64,000 nt of DNA from Candidatus Nitrotoga sp. CP45 (GCA_003402375.1 QFXJ01000045.1:124001-188000), one strand, 5' to 3'; shown: positions 36,420 through 46,352, counted from the first letter of the stretch. Numbers and translations are program-made. Notes: generated by a model from the sequence alone, not told the origin.

Positions 36420-37531
36420 GCATAAAAATAATCGAATCCATAGCGGATATTTCTGAGACGCAATGGAATGCTCTCGCGGGCAGTAACCCGTTTCTTTCCC
36501 ATGCTTTTTTACGGGCACTACAAGAAAGTGGCTGTACCACCTCGCGTACCGGCTGGGAGGCGCAATTCCTCACGGTCTGGCAAGATAACCTCCTTGCTGG
36601 CGCTATGCCGATTTATCGTAAGCACCACTCCTATGGCGAATTCGTTTTTGATTGGGCATGGGCCGAGGCATATCAACAACATGGGCTGAACTATTACCCA
36701 AAATTATTGTGTGCCATACCTTTTACGCCTATTACTGGGGCAAGGCTTCTGGCGATAACCCCCGAAGTACGGACACAGCTTATTCGTTCCGCTTTGCAAA
36801 TGGCGGAGGATTCAGGCGTATCCTCCTTGCATTGTCTATTCCCCGATGAGAACCAGGCGCTGGAAATGCAACGGGAAGGAATGATGTTGCGTCGCGGAGT
36901 GCAGTTTCACTGGCAAAATCCTGAATATGCCGATTTCGATGCCTATCTTTCCAGCCTGCGTCAAGACAAGCGCAAAAAAATCAAACATGAGCGGCGCAAG
37001 GTGAAAGAAGCCGGCATTAGCTTCGAGCGCATCCGCGGAGAAAATATCTCTGAAGCCCAGTGGGATTTTTTCTTCCAGTGCTATATGCACACCCATAGTC
37101 AGTACAACTCTCCGCCATCATTGAATCTGAATTTTTTCAAACGCATCGGCGCAGCCATGCCTGAAAACATTCTGTTGATCATCGCATCGCGCAGCGGAAA
37201 GCAGGTTGCCAGCGCACTCAACTTATTCAATCGTGATGTTCTTTACGGGCGCTCATGGGGTGCGCTGGAATATCATCCTGGTCTGCACTTCGAAACCTGC
37301 TACTACCAAGCCATTGAATTTTGCATCGAACATAAGATCGCCACTTTTGAAGGCGGTGCCCAAGGAGAACATAAACTTGCCAGAGGATTTCTGCCGGTCA
37401 CAACATGGTCGGCGCATTGGCTGGCGCATCCGCAATTTTCACGGGCAGTGGAAGATTTTTTAAAGCGTGAAACAGGAAATATTATCCAATACGTGGATGA
37501 GCTAAACGACAGCAATCCCTTCAAACGTTAG
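36416..37531 (+). CDS. DUF482/FemAB-like GNAT protein
   Basis: 371-aa protein of the COG3146/DUF482 family, a FemAB-like acyltransferase of unknown substrate. Conserved stretches: NPFLSHAFLRALQESGC, FVFDWAWAEAYQQHGLNYYP, PFTPITGARLL, LRQDKRKKIKHERRKVKEAG and FEGGAQGEHKLARGFLPVTTWSAHW. No signal peptide. It is translationally coupled to the DUF938 gene and is the last chromosomal-type gene before the defence island. Confidence 0.85.
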   Translation: MSIKIIESIADISETQWNALAGSNPFLSHAFLRALQESGCTTSRTGWEAQFLTVWQDNLLAGAMPIYRKHHSYGEFVFDWAWAEAYQQHGLNYYPKLLCAIPFTPITGARLLAITPEVRTQLIRSALQMAEDSGVSSLHCLFPDENQALEMQREGMMLRRGVQFHWQNPEYADFDAYLSSLRQDKRKKIKHERRKVKEAGISFERIRGENISEAQWDFFFQCYMHTHSQYNSPPSLNLNFFKRIGAAMPENILLIIASRSGKQVASALNLFNRDVLYGRSWGALEYHPGLHFETCYYQAIEFCIEHKIATFEGGAQGEHKLARGFLPVTTWSAHWLAHPQFSRAVEDFLKRETGNIIQYVDELNDSNPFKR

Positions 37532-37588
37532 CCTATTAGTGTAGTGGTCTAATGTATACGGACACCTCGATAGGTGGAAAATCCACCA
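37532..37588. other. possible insertion-sequence end scar at the island border
   Basis: The 57-bp junction between the DUF482 gene and the orphan antitoxin contains TGTAGTGGTCTAATGTATAC followed by GGACACC, reminiscent of IS3-family terminal sequences. A short hairpin GGTGGA-AAA-TCCACC comes next. No transposase remains. The reading is tentative, but an IS end here would explain why no toxin gene follows the antitoxin. Confidence 0.3.
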
Positions 37589-37864
37589 TCAGACCTTGGC
37601 TCGCTTGGCGCGAAGGTGGGCAATGACATTGGCCACGGGTTTGACCTTGCCAGCGGCTACATCCTGGTTGCCCAAGGCGAGGATTTTCAGCAAGGCCAGT
37701 GTTTCTCGTGTCTCTTCGTACGAGGCTATGTCCTGCAGAACGGCCTTGACCTCACCTTTTTGGGTGATAACCAGGGGCTCACGCTGTTCAGCAAGGTGCG
37801 TCAAGACCTTGGCAGCGTTGGCTTTGAGGTAGCTGGTCGGCTTGACTTGTGATGAGTAACGCAT
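37589..37864 (-). CDS. orphan Phd/YefM-family antitoxin
   Basis: About 91-aa type II antitoxin. The N-terminal DNA-binding part reads KPTSYLKANAAKVLTHLAEQ and REPLVITQKGEVKAVLQDI, typical of prevent-host-death proteins. It is followed by a helical tail that normally wraps a ParE/RelE toxin. I choose the ATG at 37864 because GGAG sits 7 bp upstream; the tracked ATG at 37870 is too close to it. No toxin ORF follows before the plus-strand DUF482 gene, so the partner is lost. It starts 48 bp after jetD on the same strand and may be co-transcribed with the Wadjet operon. Confidence 0.85.
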   Translation of the reverse strand: MRYSSQVKPTSYLKANAAKVLTHLAEQREPLVITQKGEVKAVLQDIASYEETRETLALLKILALGNQDVAAGKVKPVANVIAHLRAKRAKV

Positions 37865-37912
37865 GGTCATTCTCCAGATTAAATAAGACTGAATATAGTC
37901 TTTATTATGGGC

Positions 37913-39124
37913 TTATGGCAGGGTGCTTGAATGGAATGCGGTGCTGCCGTCAAGGAGCTGTTCAAGGCGATGAGCCAGCCAGTGGAAGCCGATGTGTTCC
38001 TGCTCCAGCCGCAGTCCAACGCGAATGCGGTTGTCGCGCAGATCGTCGTAGAGGGTCCTCTCTGCGGGCGTCAACCGGTGCAAGTCTATCCGGAGGGGCT
38101 TGTCCTCGCTTCCCCAAACGGAGGCGTGCGCATCGAGAGTTGCCCTGTCCATCAAGAACGAAGTTACGTGATCAAAGTAGCCGCGCAACTGATTCAGGAT
38201 ACCAAAGCCGTGGGTGTCAATATCGCCCCAGTAATGGAGTGAGCAGTCCTTCAGCCAATGACTGCGTGCCAGTGCATCCCAACCGTAACCGGCGCCAAAA
38301 ATCACGATGGCATCACGAATCGGCGGAAATGCCAGGAAGTTGGTCTCGTTCTCGGTGATGAATACACGCTGTACGGCGAGCTCCAAGTGACCAAAGTTAT
38401 CGGCATCCAATGTGACGTCAGGGCATCCTGAGCCGGGCACGGCCCGTATTGCTGGATCAAGCACTCGGAAGCGAATGCGTGTCGGCTTTTCCAAGAAGCC
38501 ATATCGGGCAGAAAACTGGCTGATACCGGTTTTGCTGATGTCCACCGCATCAGCAGGCAATGCCATATCGAGCAACTCGGCAAGCACGCCGCGATGGGCT
38601 TCGATGAATTTGCTGTGCACGCCCGGCAAGTCCACCTGCCGCAAGTAAATGCCCGGGTGCGGATGGTCGACAAACCACGCCACTACGGTCAGCAATCGTG
38701 GCCATTCGGCGGACAGCTCCAGCGCCTGCAGTGGGCGTTTTTCCAGCCAAGGCAGCAAGGCGGGATGCGCTTGCCGGGTGGCAGAAACTTGAGCCGAGAA
38801 GCGATCCCAATCTTTGCGCTTGCCCAGCGATATCAACGCATCTTCAAGCGTCTCGACCCACACGTAGGCCGGCATTTTTTGTGTCCCCTGGACGCGGTGT
38901 CGAAGTTCCTGCCACTCCACGCGGATCGAATTTGTGGCCGCCAATTCAGCAGCCCAAGCGCGAACCTCGTTAAAACGATCCGTGATGTCCGCTGAACTTG
39001 GGGGCCTGAGAGACAAGCGCAAAGGGAAACGTGGGTTTCCCGTCACCGCGTCTCGCAGCAGGTCTCCGCGCTCCCATAGCCGCGCCAATTGCGCCTTTAA
39101 CTCCTTGGGGCCAGTCCACGTCAC
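37913..39124 (-). CDS. jetD: Wadjet subunit JetD (DUF3322/DUF2220, Toprim-like nuclease)
   Basis: 403-aa nuclease subunit of the Wadjet anti-plasmid system. The N-terminal DUF3322 part includes [20 protein letters not shown]. The C-terminal DUF2220 part has the Toprim acid residues in [14 protein letters not shown] (Glu) and [14 protein letters not shown] (Asp pair). In known systems JetD cleaves closed circular DNA that the SMC complex has extruded. It uses a GTG start overlapping the jetC TGA. All visible acidic motifs are intact, so the nuclease should be active. Confidence 0.92.
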   Translation of the reverse strand: MTWTGPKELKAQLARLWERGDLLRDAVTGNPRFPLRLSLRPPSSADITDRFNEVRAWAAELAATNSIRVEWQELRHRVQGTQKMPAYVWVETLEDALISLGKRKDWDRFSAQVSATRQAHPALLPWLEKRPLQALELSAEWPRLLTVVAWFVDHPHPGIYLRQVDLPGVHSKFIEAHRGVLAELLDMALPADAVDISKTGISQFSARYGFLEKPTRIRFRVLDPAIRAVPGSGCPDVTLDADNFGHLELAVQRVFITENETNFLAFPPIRDAIVIFGAGYGWDALARSHWLKDCSLHYWGDIDTHGFGILNQLRGYFDHVTSFLMDRATLDAHASVWGSEDKPLRIDLHRLTPAERTLYDDLRDNRIRVGLRLEQEHIGFHWLAHRLEQLLDGSTAFHSSTLP

Positions 39125-42100
39125 TGCGCCGACTCCTGCACCGATTGGGCTGGCATCAAGGCTTTCTGGGCCCGGTACTCCTCGATGGAAAGATTGCGCA
39201 GCTTAGATGCCCGCCCACCTTCGTTATGAACGAAGCCGACACTGGAAACGTAGGGCTCGATGATATGGATTTTCTGCAACGGCGTCACGATCAGAAGTTG
39301 CAAGTTGAGTTGCCGGAATAACTTCAAGCCGTACTGGGCGGATTCATCCGAACCGCGTCCGAAGGCCTCATCGATGACCACGAAGCGGAAAGAACGGGAA
39401 CGGACCGCGCCCCATTCCAGGCCGAATTGATACGCCAGGCTGGCGGCTAAAATGGTGTAGGCCAACTTCTCTTTTTGCCCACCCGATTTGCCGCCGGAGT
39501 CTGAATAGTGCTCGTGCTCGGTGTTGTCCTCGCGCCAGCGCTCGCTGGCGGCGAACAGGAACCAGTTACGCACATCGGTGACTTTAGCCGTCCAACGGCG
39601 ATCCTGTTCAGACAAACCTTCGCGTCCCCGGAAGCGGTCGATGATGGCCTTGACCTGCAGGAACTTTGCTTCGGAATACTGGGCGTCATCGGAACCCGTG
39701 ACAGAGTCAGTGCAAGCGCGCAACTCCTGCTGGAAGTCGCGGATCTCGGCATCGGGGCTGATCTGCGACTCCAGCACGATGTAGCGCCCGGGGTTGTAGT
39801 CAATCTCGCCCAGCGATTTGTTGATGTGCGCGATCCGTTCCTTGATGGTTTCGCGCTCACGGGCCAGTTGGGCATTGAAGTTGGCGATTTCGTTGATCGT
39901 ATTGACGTTGAGCAGTTCTTTGAACCGCGCAACAAAACGTGGCAGGTCGTCGCGATTCAATTGCGTTAGCAGGTTTTCATACTCGAAGGTCGCCTCAAGG
40001 CTGGCATCTATTTCGGCAGTCTCAAGCTTAAACGCCTCTTTGAAGGAAGCCATGGCTTTAATGATCTTCTCGGCCAGGCGTTTGAGCTTCAGATCTTCTG
40101 CGTCAATTCGTGCCTGCAGCCAGGTACGCACGTCCTGCTCGCGGTTGTCACAAGATTCCACGGTCAGTTGATGCTCACCCAGCGACTGGGCACGCATGGA
40201 TTCGAGCATTGCCACCAAAGCATCGTCGATGATAACGCTTTGAAGCAGCGTTTCGGTTTGCTGGCGAAGATCTTGAGCATCTGAACGGCGCTGTTCCGCC
40301 TTGGCCCGTCTCTCGCGCGCAGCTTGCAGCTCTTCCCCTGTTTCCTTCTGCGCCTTCTGCCACGTACGCAGGTTGTCGTTCAACTGCTTGAGCACGTCCG
40401 ACGACGATTCTAGTCGACTGCGCTCATCCACCAGTTGCGCAATCTCGGTGGCGACGCTGGCCCAATCCAGCTCATCGAAGGCGGTGAACTCTTCAAGACG
40501 GGTCAGCGCATCAAGGCGTCTCGTGAGCCCATCACGCTCTTTCTGGATTTCACCGATTTGGCTGCTTACGTCACCGAGCCGCGTTTCCAGCTGGCGACGC
40601 TTGGCTTCTAGTGCCGCGATCTTGGCGCTGTTGCTCCAACCCAGCACATACCGGCTGCGATCATCAATACGGTGGCGGTCATCCTTTTCGTGTCGGCCGC
40701 TCGGGTCTTTGATCTGGCCTGCGCGCGTGATGGCCCGCGTTTCGCGGCGGAACTGTTCTTGCGTGGCGCAGCAGGCCACATCAAAGCGATGGGCGAGTTC
40801 GCGTTCTAGCCAATCGTAATGTGGGGAGTCGGACTTGATGGCCAGCTTGCGGACCAAGGAATCAGGGTGCAAGTCTGGTAATTCAGCTGCCTTGCGTGGC
40901 CGCACATGGAAGTACACCAAGCGGCCACGCAAATGAGCACTGTCTACCCATTCGGCCACCGCCTTGTAGTGGGCATCAGGTACCAGCAGGGCCAGACCGA
41001 AGCCGCGCACCAGACGTTCGGCTGCGCCTTCCCAGTCACGCTCATCCGCACGTACCTGGATCAACTCACCGGCGAAGGGCATGTCATCCACGTTCAGCCC
41101 CAGTGCCGCACATACTGCAGCGCGAATCTGAATCTGCTGATCGTCAATGTTGCTGCGCCGACGCTTGAGACTGTCGATTTCAGCGCTTTGCTGGTCGTGT
41201 TCCTGCTTGCCCTGACGCAAGGTGACGCCGTGTTCAGTGAGGGCGTTTTGCAAGTCGGCATCGCGGTTACGTGCCTCCTCGCGCCAGCTTTGGTATTTGC
41301 CACGCTGCGCGGCGAAGGTGGCGGCATCTGTTGCCACTGGCTCGCCCAGCAAGGTTGCCAGCTCACCATAGCGACCGTCCTTGGTTTTGCGTGTATCGCG
41401 CAACTGTTCCTTCTTGCGAATCTCGATAGCAAAGCGTTCCAGTCTGTCGCCGCCATTGTCATTGATGGCCTGTTTCAGTTCATCAACTTGTTGGCCTTGG
41501 GCCTCATGATACGCATTGAGCTTTTGTACCTGAGCATCTACGCGTTCCCATTCTTCTGCCAGCAAGCCCAGCCGCTTGTGGATCAAGCCAAGCTTCAGGC
41601 CAGCGAAATAGGGCCGCAGACTATCCCGGCATCCACGCAAACTGTCGACCTCGGCCATTAATGCGCTGTGGCGGCCGCAGTCCGCAATCAAAGGCGTGAG
41701 CAATTCAACCTGCTGTTGGGTTTTCAGTACAGCTTGATGGGCACGGTTGAGATCGTCGAAGTGGCCGATTAAGGCCTGCAGGCGTGGGCTAGCCTCGAAA
41801 GGTTCGAGCATATGGCTGCGCACGAAGTCGGTCAGGTTGCCCACCGACTTCATTGATACCGTTTGGTGAAATAGTTCCAGTGCCTGATCGTTCTCAATGC
41901 CGAAGCGCCGACGGAACCAGGCCGCATAGGGCGGAAAGCTGTCATGCAATTCAGCTCCCAGCCCGCGCAGCTTCTTGCGCAGTTGGGCTATGTCCGATCC
42001 GAAATGGGCGAAGTCAGAAGCAATCGTTAGCGCACGCTCGGCTCCCAGAAAGAACCGCGCCGGTTGCCCCTGCGCTTCCTTCATCCAGAACACCTGGGCC

Positions 42101-42510
42101 AGCGTTACTGTCTGGTCGTAGCCTGCGTTGTGGAACACGCCCAAGATCACGGAGTAGCTGTTCTGGTCGCGCAAGCTTACCGGCTTGGCCGCACCCGTGA
42201 TCTCGTTGCGCTCGGATTTGTAATGCCCGAGCACGTAAGAGCGCAGCGTTCTTTCCTTACTGTCCGCACCGGCAGCCTTGTTGTAGGCGATCCGGTTGGC
42301 AGACACCAGCAGGGTGGTGATGGCATCCACCAGTGTAGATTTGCCAGAGCCGATATCGCCCGTCAGCAGGCCATTTTTGCCATCGAGTTGCAGCGTCCAC
42401 ACCCGGCTGTCGAAGGTGCCCCAGTTGAATACCTCCAGACGGCTCAGGCGAAAGCCGGACAGCGTGTCATCGGCACAGAAGTCCAAGCCCAATGATTGCG
42501 GATCATTCAT
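39121..42510 (-). CDS. jetC: Wadjet subunit JetC (SMC/MukB-like ATPase)
   Basis: 1129-aa SMC-family ATPase, the loop-extruding motor of Wadjet. The N-terminal head has Walker [15 protein letters not shown]. Long coiled coils flank a central hinge-like region (about residues 480-620). The C-terminal head has the ABC signature [14 protein letters not shown] and Walker [19 protein letters not shown]. The ATG at 42510 is chosen because AGGAG lies 7 bp upstream; it overlaps jetB by 8 bp. Full length with both heads intact. Confidence 0.95.
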   Translation of the reverse strand: MNDPQSLGLDFCADDTLSGFRLSRLEVFNWGTFDSRVWTLQLDGKNGLLTGDIGSGKSTLVDAITTLLVSANRIAYNKAAGADSKERTLRSYVLGHYKSERNEITGAAKPVSLRDQNSYSVILGVFHNAGYDQTVTLAQVFWMKEAQGQPARFFLGAERALTIASDFAHFGSDIAQLRKKLRGLGAELHDSFPPYAAWFRRRFGIENDQALELFHQTVSMKSVGNLTDFVRSHMLEPFEASPRLQALIGHFDDLNRAHQAVLKTQQQVELLTPLIADCGRHSALMAEVDSLRGCRDSLRPYFAGLKLGLIHKRLGLLAEEWERVDAQVQKLNAYHEAQGQQVDELKQAINDNGGDRLERFAIEIRKKEQLRDTRKTKDGRYGELATLLGEPVATDAATFAAQRGKYQSWREEARNRDADLQNALTEHGVTLRQGKQEHDQQSAEIDSLKRRRSNIDDQQIQIRAAVCAALGLNVDDMPFAGELIQVRADERDWEGAAERLVRGFGLALLVPDAHYKAVAEWVDSAHLRGRLVYFHVRPRKAAELPDLHPDSLVRKLAIKSDSPHYDWLERELAHRFDVACCATQEQFRRETRAITRAGQIKDPSGRHEKDDRHRIDDRSRYVLGWSNSAKIAALEAKRRQLETRLGDVSSQIGEIQKERDGLTRRLDALTRLEEFTAFDELDWASVATEIAQLVDERSRLESSSDVLKQLNDNLRTWQKAQKETGEELQAARERRAKAEQRRSDAQDLRQQTETLLQSVIIDDALVAMLESMRAQSLGEHQLTVESCDNREQDVRTWLQARIDAEDLKLKRLAEKIIKAMASFKEAFKLETAEIDASLEATFEYENLLTQLNRDDLPRFVARFKELLNVNTINEIANFNAQLARERETIKERIAHINKSLGEIDYNPGRYIVLESQISPDAEIRDFQQELRACTDSVTGSDDAQYSEAKFLQVKAIIDRFRGREGLSEQDRRWTAKVTDVRNWFLFAASERWREDNTEHEHYSDSGGKSGGQKEKLAYTILAASLAYQFGLEWGAVRSRSFRFVVIDEAFGRGSDESAQYGLKLFRQLNLQLLIVTPLQKIHIIEPYVSSVGFVHNEGGRASKLRNLSIEEYRAQKALMPAQSVQESAQ

Positions 42511-43180
42511 GGCCTGCTCCTTTCTTGGCATTGGTCACGCCAGCCAGTTGGGAATGGTAGGTGGCCAGACGCGTATCAAATTCGGCCAGCCATTGGGCAT
42601 CGACAAAGGCCTTTAGGATGCGTCGCACTTCGTAAGTGGCCGGCCCAGACGCTGCGCCGCCAGTGGGTTTGAGTTTTTGCAGAAATCCCAGTTCGGCCAC
42701 CTTGTTGATCGTGGTTTCAATCTGATCAATCAGCTTAGCCTCATTCGGGCCATCGGGCAGGAACACTCGCACCAGCTCCACGATGTCGTCGCGGGACAGC
42801 ACCAGCCGCGTATCGCCGCCGCCCGCATCAAACTCAGCCAGCTTCTTGCGCAACAAGGCGAGCAGCAAACTCATAGCGAAGGACAACGGCCGGCGTGCCA
42901 CCAAACGCGGCAGGCGGGGCGCTGGATCGTCGTCGGCAGGCTCGGGGCGGCTTTTCAAGAAGGCATAACCTTCCGCCTCATCTAGCACCAAATCAAGATT
43001 CAGCACCGCCACGTAGTCACGCACCCGTGCTTGCAGGTTCAGCAGTGCCGCCCATTGGCGTTCGTCGCCATCACGGTACAGCACACTTTTGAGCAAGCTG
43101 ATCAGCAACACCGATAAATCAGCGGCGGGAGCCACCATCGGATGCGTTGCCGGTGTTGTGTTCGAGAATTCTTCTTCCAT
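42503..43180 (-). CDS. jetB: Wadjet subunit JetB (DUF4194, MukE/kite-like)
   Basis: About 225-aa DUF4194 protein, the kite-type accessory subunit of the Wadjet SMC complex. Recognisable blocks: [51 protein letters not shown] and [16 protein letters not shown]. The tracked ORF extends into jetA; the ATG at 43180 (MEEEFSN) begins just before the conserved part. A 37-bp gap separates it from jetA. The ribosome-binding site is weak, so coupling from jetA is likely. Confidence 0.92.
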   Translation of the reverse strand: MEEEFSNTTPATHPMVAPAADLSVLLISLLKSVLYRDGDERQWAALLNLQARVRDYVAVLNLDLVLDEAEGYAFLKSRPEPADDDPAPRLPRLVARRPLSFAMSLLLALLRKKLAEFDAGGGDTRLVLSRDDIVELVRVFLPDGPNEAKLIDQIETTINKVAELGFLQKLKPTGGAASGPATYEVRRILKAFVDAQWLAEFDTRLATYHSQLAGVTNAKKGAGHE

Positions 43181-43217
43181 GGCTTGTCTCAGTGATGGCC
43201 TCAGCTTTTGTTTTTGT

Positions 43218-44672
43218 TCAGCGCGTGAAAAAAACACGTGGCAGTCGTGCGCTGCGGGTGATTGCCTGACCGTCCGTGGCCACTGTTTGCCAGCGGATGG
43301 GCTCGGGCGTGTCCTCATCGACCACGGTGCTGAAAGTCTCACTGCCCAATTGCAAATAGGCCACCAATTCAGCCAGTCCCTGTTGCAAGGGCTGGTTGAT
43401 CACCAGCTCGCTCAAAGTGATCTGCGCCCGGTCTTGCAGGGCGTGGCGGATGTGGCGGGTGAGCCGTGCCTTATCGACGACCACTTGATCGAATAGCGCC
43501 GAAGGGTCGATTTCTTCATCGCCCGCCTGTAAGGCCAGATCGGCAATCACTGGCTTGATAGCCGGGGTGAACAAGGGCCGTTCCATCGCCAGCTCAATGT
43601 CAGCGCAGGCCTCGGCCATTTCCATCACGTTGCCCGCAGGTGGCAAATCTCGTAAGGCCAGCGCCTTGCTCTCGATGCCGTGCAGAATGTCCATGATGCG
43701 GCGGTTTTCCAGCCAAGCCTGGTCATCCAGAAAGCGGCGCAACTGTTGTGACAAAGCGGCGACCGTGCGCTGCGTGTGCTCTCCCGCTTCCATCCAGTCG
43801 TAGTGCACGCGGCGTGTGCGGCTGTCGGGCTTCAGATCCGTTACGGCGGGCAGAGCCAGCACGCGATCCAGCAGCTCGGTCAATTCTTCCTGTCGACGGC
43901 TGGAGAGCAAAAAATCCCAGAAGGCGCGAAAGCTCTTGCCTTGATCGGAATCGGCAATCGCATCACGTTCGCCCATGATGTCTTCCAATAGCGCACCCTT
44001 GCTGCCTTCCCATAGCGCAATGCGCTCGCGCACGCGACGGTCCAGCTGGCGGAAGTTGTGCTCCACCTCGCGAAAGTCGGTGAGCAACTCGCGCGCACCC
44101 TGCATGAACTGCTGGAAGCGATCCTTTAGCGCCGTATCGTCCAGCAGCGGTACGTCGCCCGATAGCACTTGCGCGATCTCGGCATCGATGTCATCGCGTT
44201 TTTTGTGCAGCTCGGCGATGCGTTTGGCTGGATCGGCCTCGCTGCCCTCGCTCATCTGCTTGAGCAGGTCAAACAGCGTGAGCAAGCGCGATTCGGTGCC
44301 GACGAACTGCCGCTCACTGAGTTGCGCCAGCCAGGCAATGGCCTTCTCGGTGGCAGGCGTTAAATCGAACTGTGCCTCGTCCGTTCCGGGGCGGTAAAAC
44401 TTGCGCAGCCAGCCCTTGTCGGGTGCAGCCCAGTCGTTCAGGTACTCCAGCGCCGGTTTTGGGAAAGCAGACTCACCCAAGTGCAGGCGCAGGGCATACA
44501 GCTCATCCTCCAGCGACTCGGCCAAATCCGCCGCCGCCATCACCCGTACATTGGGTGCCACGAACACCCGCTGTAGAAAGCTCGCCACCAACGGCGCATG
44601 GTCCGAACGCAACAACCGCCACGCGGGGTGGTGGGTACGCAGGGTGTCGAGGGTGGCGAAATCGAGGGTCAT
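43218..44672 (-). CDS. jetA: Wadjet subunit JetA (DUF3375, kleisin-like)
   Basis: 484-aa DUF3375 protein, the kleisin-like subunit that bridges the JetC heads. Family features: an N-terminal winged-helix region (HPAWRLLRSDHAPLVASFLQ), ESRLLTLFDLLKQMSEGSEA, the acidic helical stretch HKKRDDIDAEIAQV and the central block LEDIMGERDAIADSDQGKSF. The start ATG at 44672 overlaps the TGA of the upstream HTH::HsdS chimera (ATGA), so expression is tied to that odd ORF. Base composition of the jet genes is visibly more GC-rich than the polysaccharide locus, consistent with horizontal acquisition. Confidence 0.92.
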   Translation of the reverse strand: MTLDFATLDTLRTHHPAWRLLRSDHAPLVASFLQRVFVAPNVRVMAAADLAESLEDELYALRLHLGESAFPKPALEYLNDWAAPDKGWLRKFYRPGTDEAQFDLTPATEKAIAWLAQLSERQFVGTESRLLTLFDLLKQMSEGSEADPAKRIAELHKKRDDIDAEIAQVLSGDVPLLDDTALKDRFQQFMQGARELLTDFREVEHNFRQLDRRVRERIALWEGSKGALLEDIMGERDAIADSDQGKSFRAFWDFLLSSRRQEELTELLDRVLALPAVTDLKPDSRTRRVHYDWMEAGEHTQRTVAALSQQLRRFLDDQAWLENRRIMDILHGIESKALALRDLPPAGNVMEMAEACADIELAMERPLFTPAIKPVIADLALQAGDEEIDPSALFDQVVVDKARLTRHIRHALQDRAQITLSELVINQPLQQGLAELVAYLQLGSETFSTVVDEDTPEPIRWQTVATDGQAITRSARLPRVFFTR

Positions 44673-45100
44673 GCGGCACTCGGTTCCGCTGGGGTAAACA
44701 GCGCCAACTCGAAGGCGGCCCAAGCCGACTGGTGCAGTCGGGCTGCCTCCCGCTCCATCCCATCAGCAGGAGAGAAACCAGCAATCAGTTTGTCTTGTTC
44801 GCCGAGCGAGGGAGCTGGAATTTCAAGGCTTAAAAAGCCTTCCGGTGTGGCGCGCTTGCGGCCACTCGTACCAGATGCCTTGCGTTGTAAGTCTGATTCG
44901 AAATGCGCTGCACATAGGAAATGTTGCAGATATGCTGCCTGTGTGCACCCATTCATCCACGTCTGCAACTGGAATTTCCACAGCCGCCCTACGCGGTGCG
45001 CAGGCAGGACTTTGTGCTCCGGCCAGCGGTAGACGGTTTTCTTGGCCACGCCCAGGTGCTGGGCGACATGCTCGGCGGTGACCCACGGTTCGGTGTTCAT
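44669..45100 (-). CDS. chimeric ORF: excisionase-like HTH fused to an HsdS C-terminal fragment
   Basis: 143-aa ORF heading the Wadjet operon. Residues 1-43 are an excisionase/MerR-type helix-turn-helix (MNTEPWVTAEHVAQHLGVAK, then HRVGRLWKF). The expected continuation VADVDEWVHTG is present, but in another frame, so one base appears lost near 44970. From about residue 55 the frame reads YLQHFLCAAHFESDLQRKAS, GTSGRKRATPEGFLSLEIPA and PSLGEQDKLI. This matches the distal conserved region of type I specificity subunits, ending in a coiled-coil-like tail. The ORF is thus a deletion product of an older HTH-hsd operon that became contiguous and now overlaps jetA by ATGA. Whether the product functions as a regulator is unknown. 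Confidence 0.7.
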   Translation of the reverse strand: MNTEPWVTAEHVAQHLGVAKKTVYRWPEHKVLPAHRVGRLWKFQLQTWMNGCTQAAYLQHFLCAAHFESDLQRKASGTSGRKRATPEGFLSLEIPAPSLGEQDKLIAGFSPADGMEREAARLHQSAWAAFELALFTPAEPSAA

Positions 45101-45155
45101 GGCATTGGCGCTCGGGTGTTGTGTATCAGCCGTTGTAGATCGGCGAGAGTCTACC
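45101..45155 (-). promoter_or_regulatory. leader of the Wadjet-operon HTH gene, shared with the RM operon
   Basis: Directly upstream of the ATG the minus strand reads CGAGCGCCAATGCC, matching CGAGCGCCAATTCC at the second HTH gene. A TAGACT hexamer lies 47 bp upstream here and 48 bp upstream there. Around it GTAGA and TCTAC form a 5-bp inverted repeat (45135-45139/45150-45154), a candidate operator. A good -35 box was not found. Confidence 0.5.
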
Positions 45156-45456
45156 AATCTCTGACTGGGCTGGCGATGAAATCCGCATGGGATTGGGGCG
45201 GAGGTTGCCGTTTTGGCCTATTTTCAGCGGCGGGTTTTCTGCAACCTGCGCCCCAGCATTGAGTGTCCGTTTCCGGCCGATTTTGTTTGGCATATTCACG
45301 CTGCCAAACGCGCTCCATTTTGAGGTTCAGGAAGAAGCTTCGGGCTACGTCCTACACAGCTTCCCAACCAAGGTAAAAAAAGCGCACAATTCATGTGCTA
45401 CAAAACCGGATAATTCTAAAACCCCGCGACATTTTCTTTTTTTACCGGTCATTAAA

Positions 45457-46185
45457 ATGAATATATTTTTACCATTCCTTAGTATTGTCTTTTCAAGCGT
45501 TGCGATTGCCGCTCCTGTAATGGCTACCAAAGTCAATTCCGACAGTACCGTTACCTTAAATTCAGTTGGTAAGTCAAAGGTAGGTTCAACAAAAACAGTT
45601 CAGCAAAAGAAAAGCAAAAAAATTGTTAACCATGCTAAGAAAAAAGGGGGCAAGAAAGTTGGCATAACGCAACAACCCGTACTAACAAAAAGGGACAACG
45701 CTGACGGGACCATTACCTATAAAACATCGGGGAAACCGAAAGCGGATTTATCAGAAACAATTTCACTAAAGGAAAGTAAAGAAATTGATAAACAAGCTAA
45801 GGAAATAGGTGTCAAGGTTATTGATATAAAGGAACAACCCGTCATGACAAAGAAGGTTAATTCTGACGGAAGCGTTACCTATAACTTAGTAGATGATTCA
45901 AAGGCCGATTCCCCCGAAACTGTTCCACCTAAACAAGGCAAAGATATCGAAAAACAAGCAGAGGATACAGGGGTAAAAGTTATTGAAATAAAAGAGCAAC
46001 CTGTTATGACTAAGAAATTAAACCCAGACGGAACCGTTACCTATAATCCAGTGGGAGAACCGAGCGCCGATACCCCAGAAACTATTCTGAAAAAAGAAGG
46101 CAAGGAGGTTGATGACAGATTCAAGGAGCTGGGTGTGAAAGTTATTGACGTTACGCCGAAAAGAGACATAACGCCTCAACAGTAA
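45457..46185 (+). CDS. secreted protein made of four ~53-residue repeats, unknown family
   Basis: 242-aa protein. A signal peptide (MNIFLPFLSIVFSSVAIAA) precedes four tandem repeats of about 50-54 residues. Each opens with PV(M/L)-T-K and continues as (N)x-DG-x-(V/I)TY, then an acidic/lysine stretch (ETI..KE.KE), ending GVKVIDI. The third and fourth repeats are most alike (KEQPVMTKKVNSDGSVTYN; KEQPVMTKKLNPDGTVTYNP). The first is the most diverged and Lys-rich. The tracked ORF begins at 45187, but the ATG at 45457 starts the signal peptide. I do not recognise the family. It is the only plus-strand gene between the two defence operons. Confidence 0.65.
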   Translation: MNIFLPFLSIVFSSVAIAAPVMATKVNSDSTVTLNSVGKSKVGSTKTVQQKKSKKIVNHAKKKGGKKVGITQQPVLTKRDNADGTITYKTSGKPKADLSETISLKESKEIDKQAKEIGVKVIDIKEQPVMTKKVNSDGSVTYNLVDDSKADSPETVPPKQGKDIEKQAEDTGVKVIEIKEQPVMTKKLNPDGTVTYNPVGEPSADTPETILKKEGKEVDDRFKELGVKVIDVTPKRDITPQQ

Positions 46186-46237
46186 TTTCCCAGCCACTTG
46201 CAGGTTGCATGCCAGGGATATAATTTTTTAGTGCGTT

Positions 46238-46352
46238 TAGGGAAACACTGATTAATCCACAATCGTCGTTCCCGCGAAAGCGGGAACCCAGTTAAATCAA
46301 TAAGCTGGATCCCCGCTTTCGCGGGGATGACGAATTAATCAGCGTTTCCTTA
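46238..46352. mobile_element. MITE-like element with ~19-bp terminal inverted repeats
   Basis: Ends TAGGGAAACACTGATTAAT and its inverted partner ATTAATCAGCGTTTCCTTA match with two differences. Inside are two hairpin modules, TTCCCGCGAAAGCGGGAA and CCCCGCTTTCGCGGGG, the first followed by CCCAG and the second preceded by its complement CTGG, also in inverted orientation. It is about 115 bp, with no coding capacity, placed between the repeat protein and the antiporter tail. The inner hairpins are of the type widespread in proteobacterial genomes. Confidence 0.75.

Noticed and set aside
46261-46335. CRISPR-like alternation of GC-rich repeats
   Set aside because: Only two units in inverted orientation inside one MITE-like element; no regularly spaced direct repeats and no cas genes in the window.
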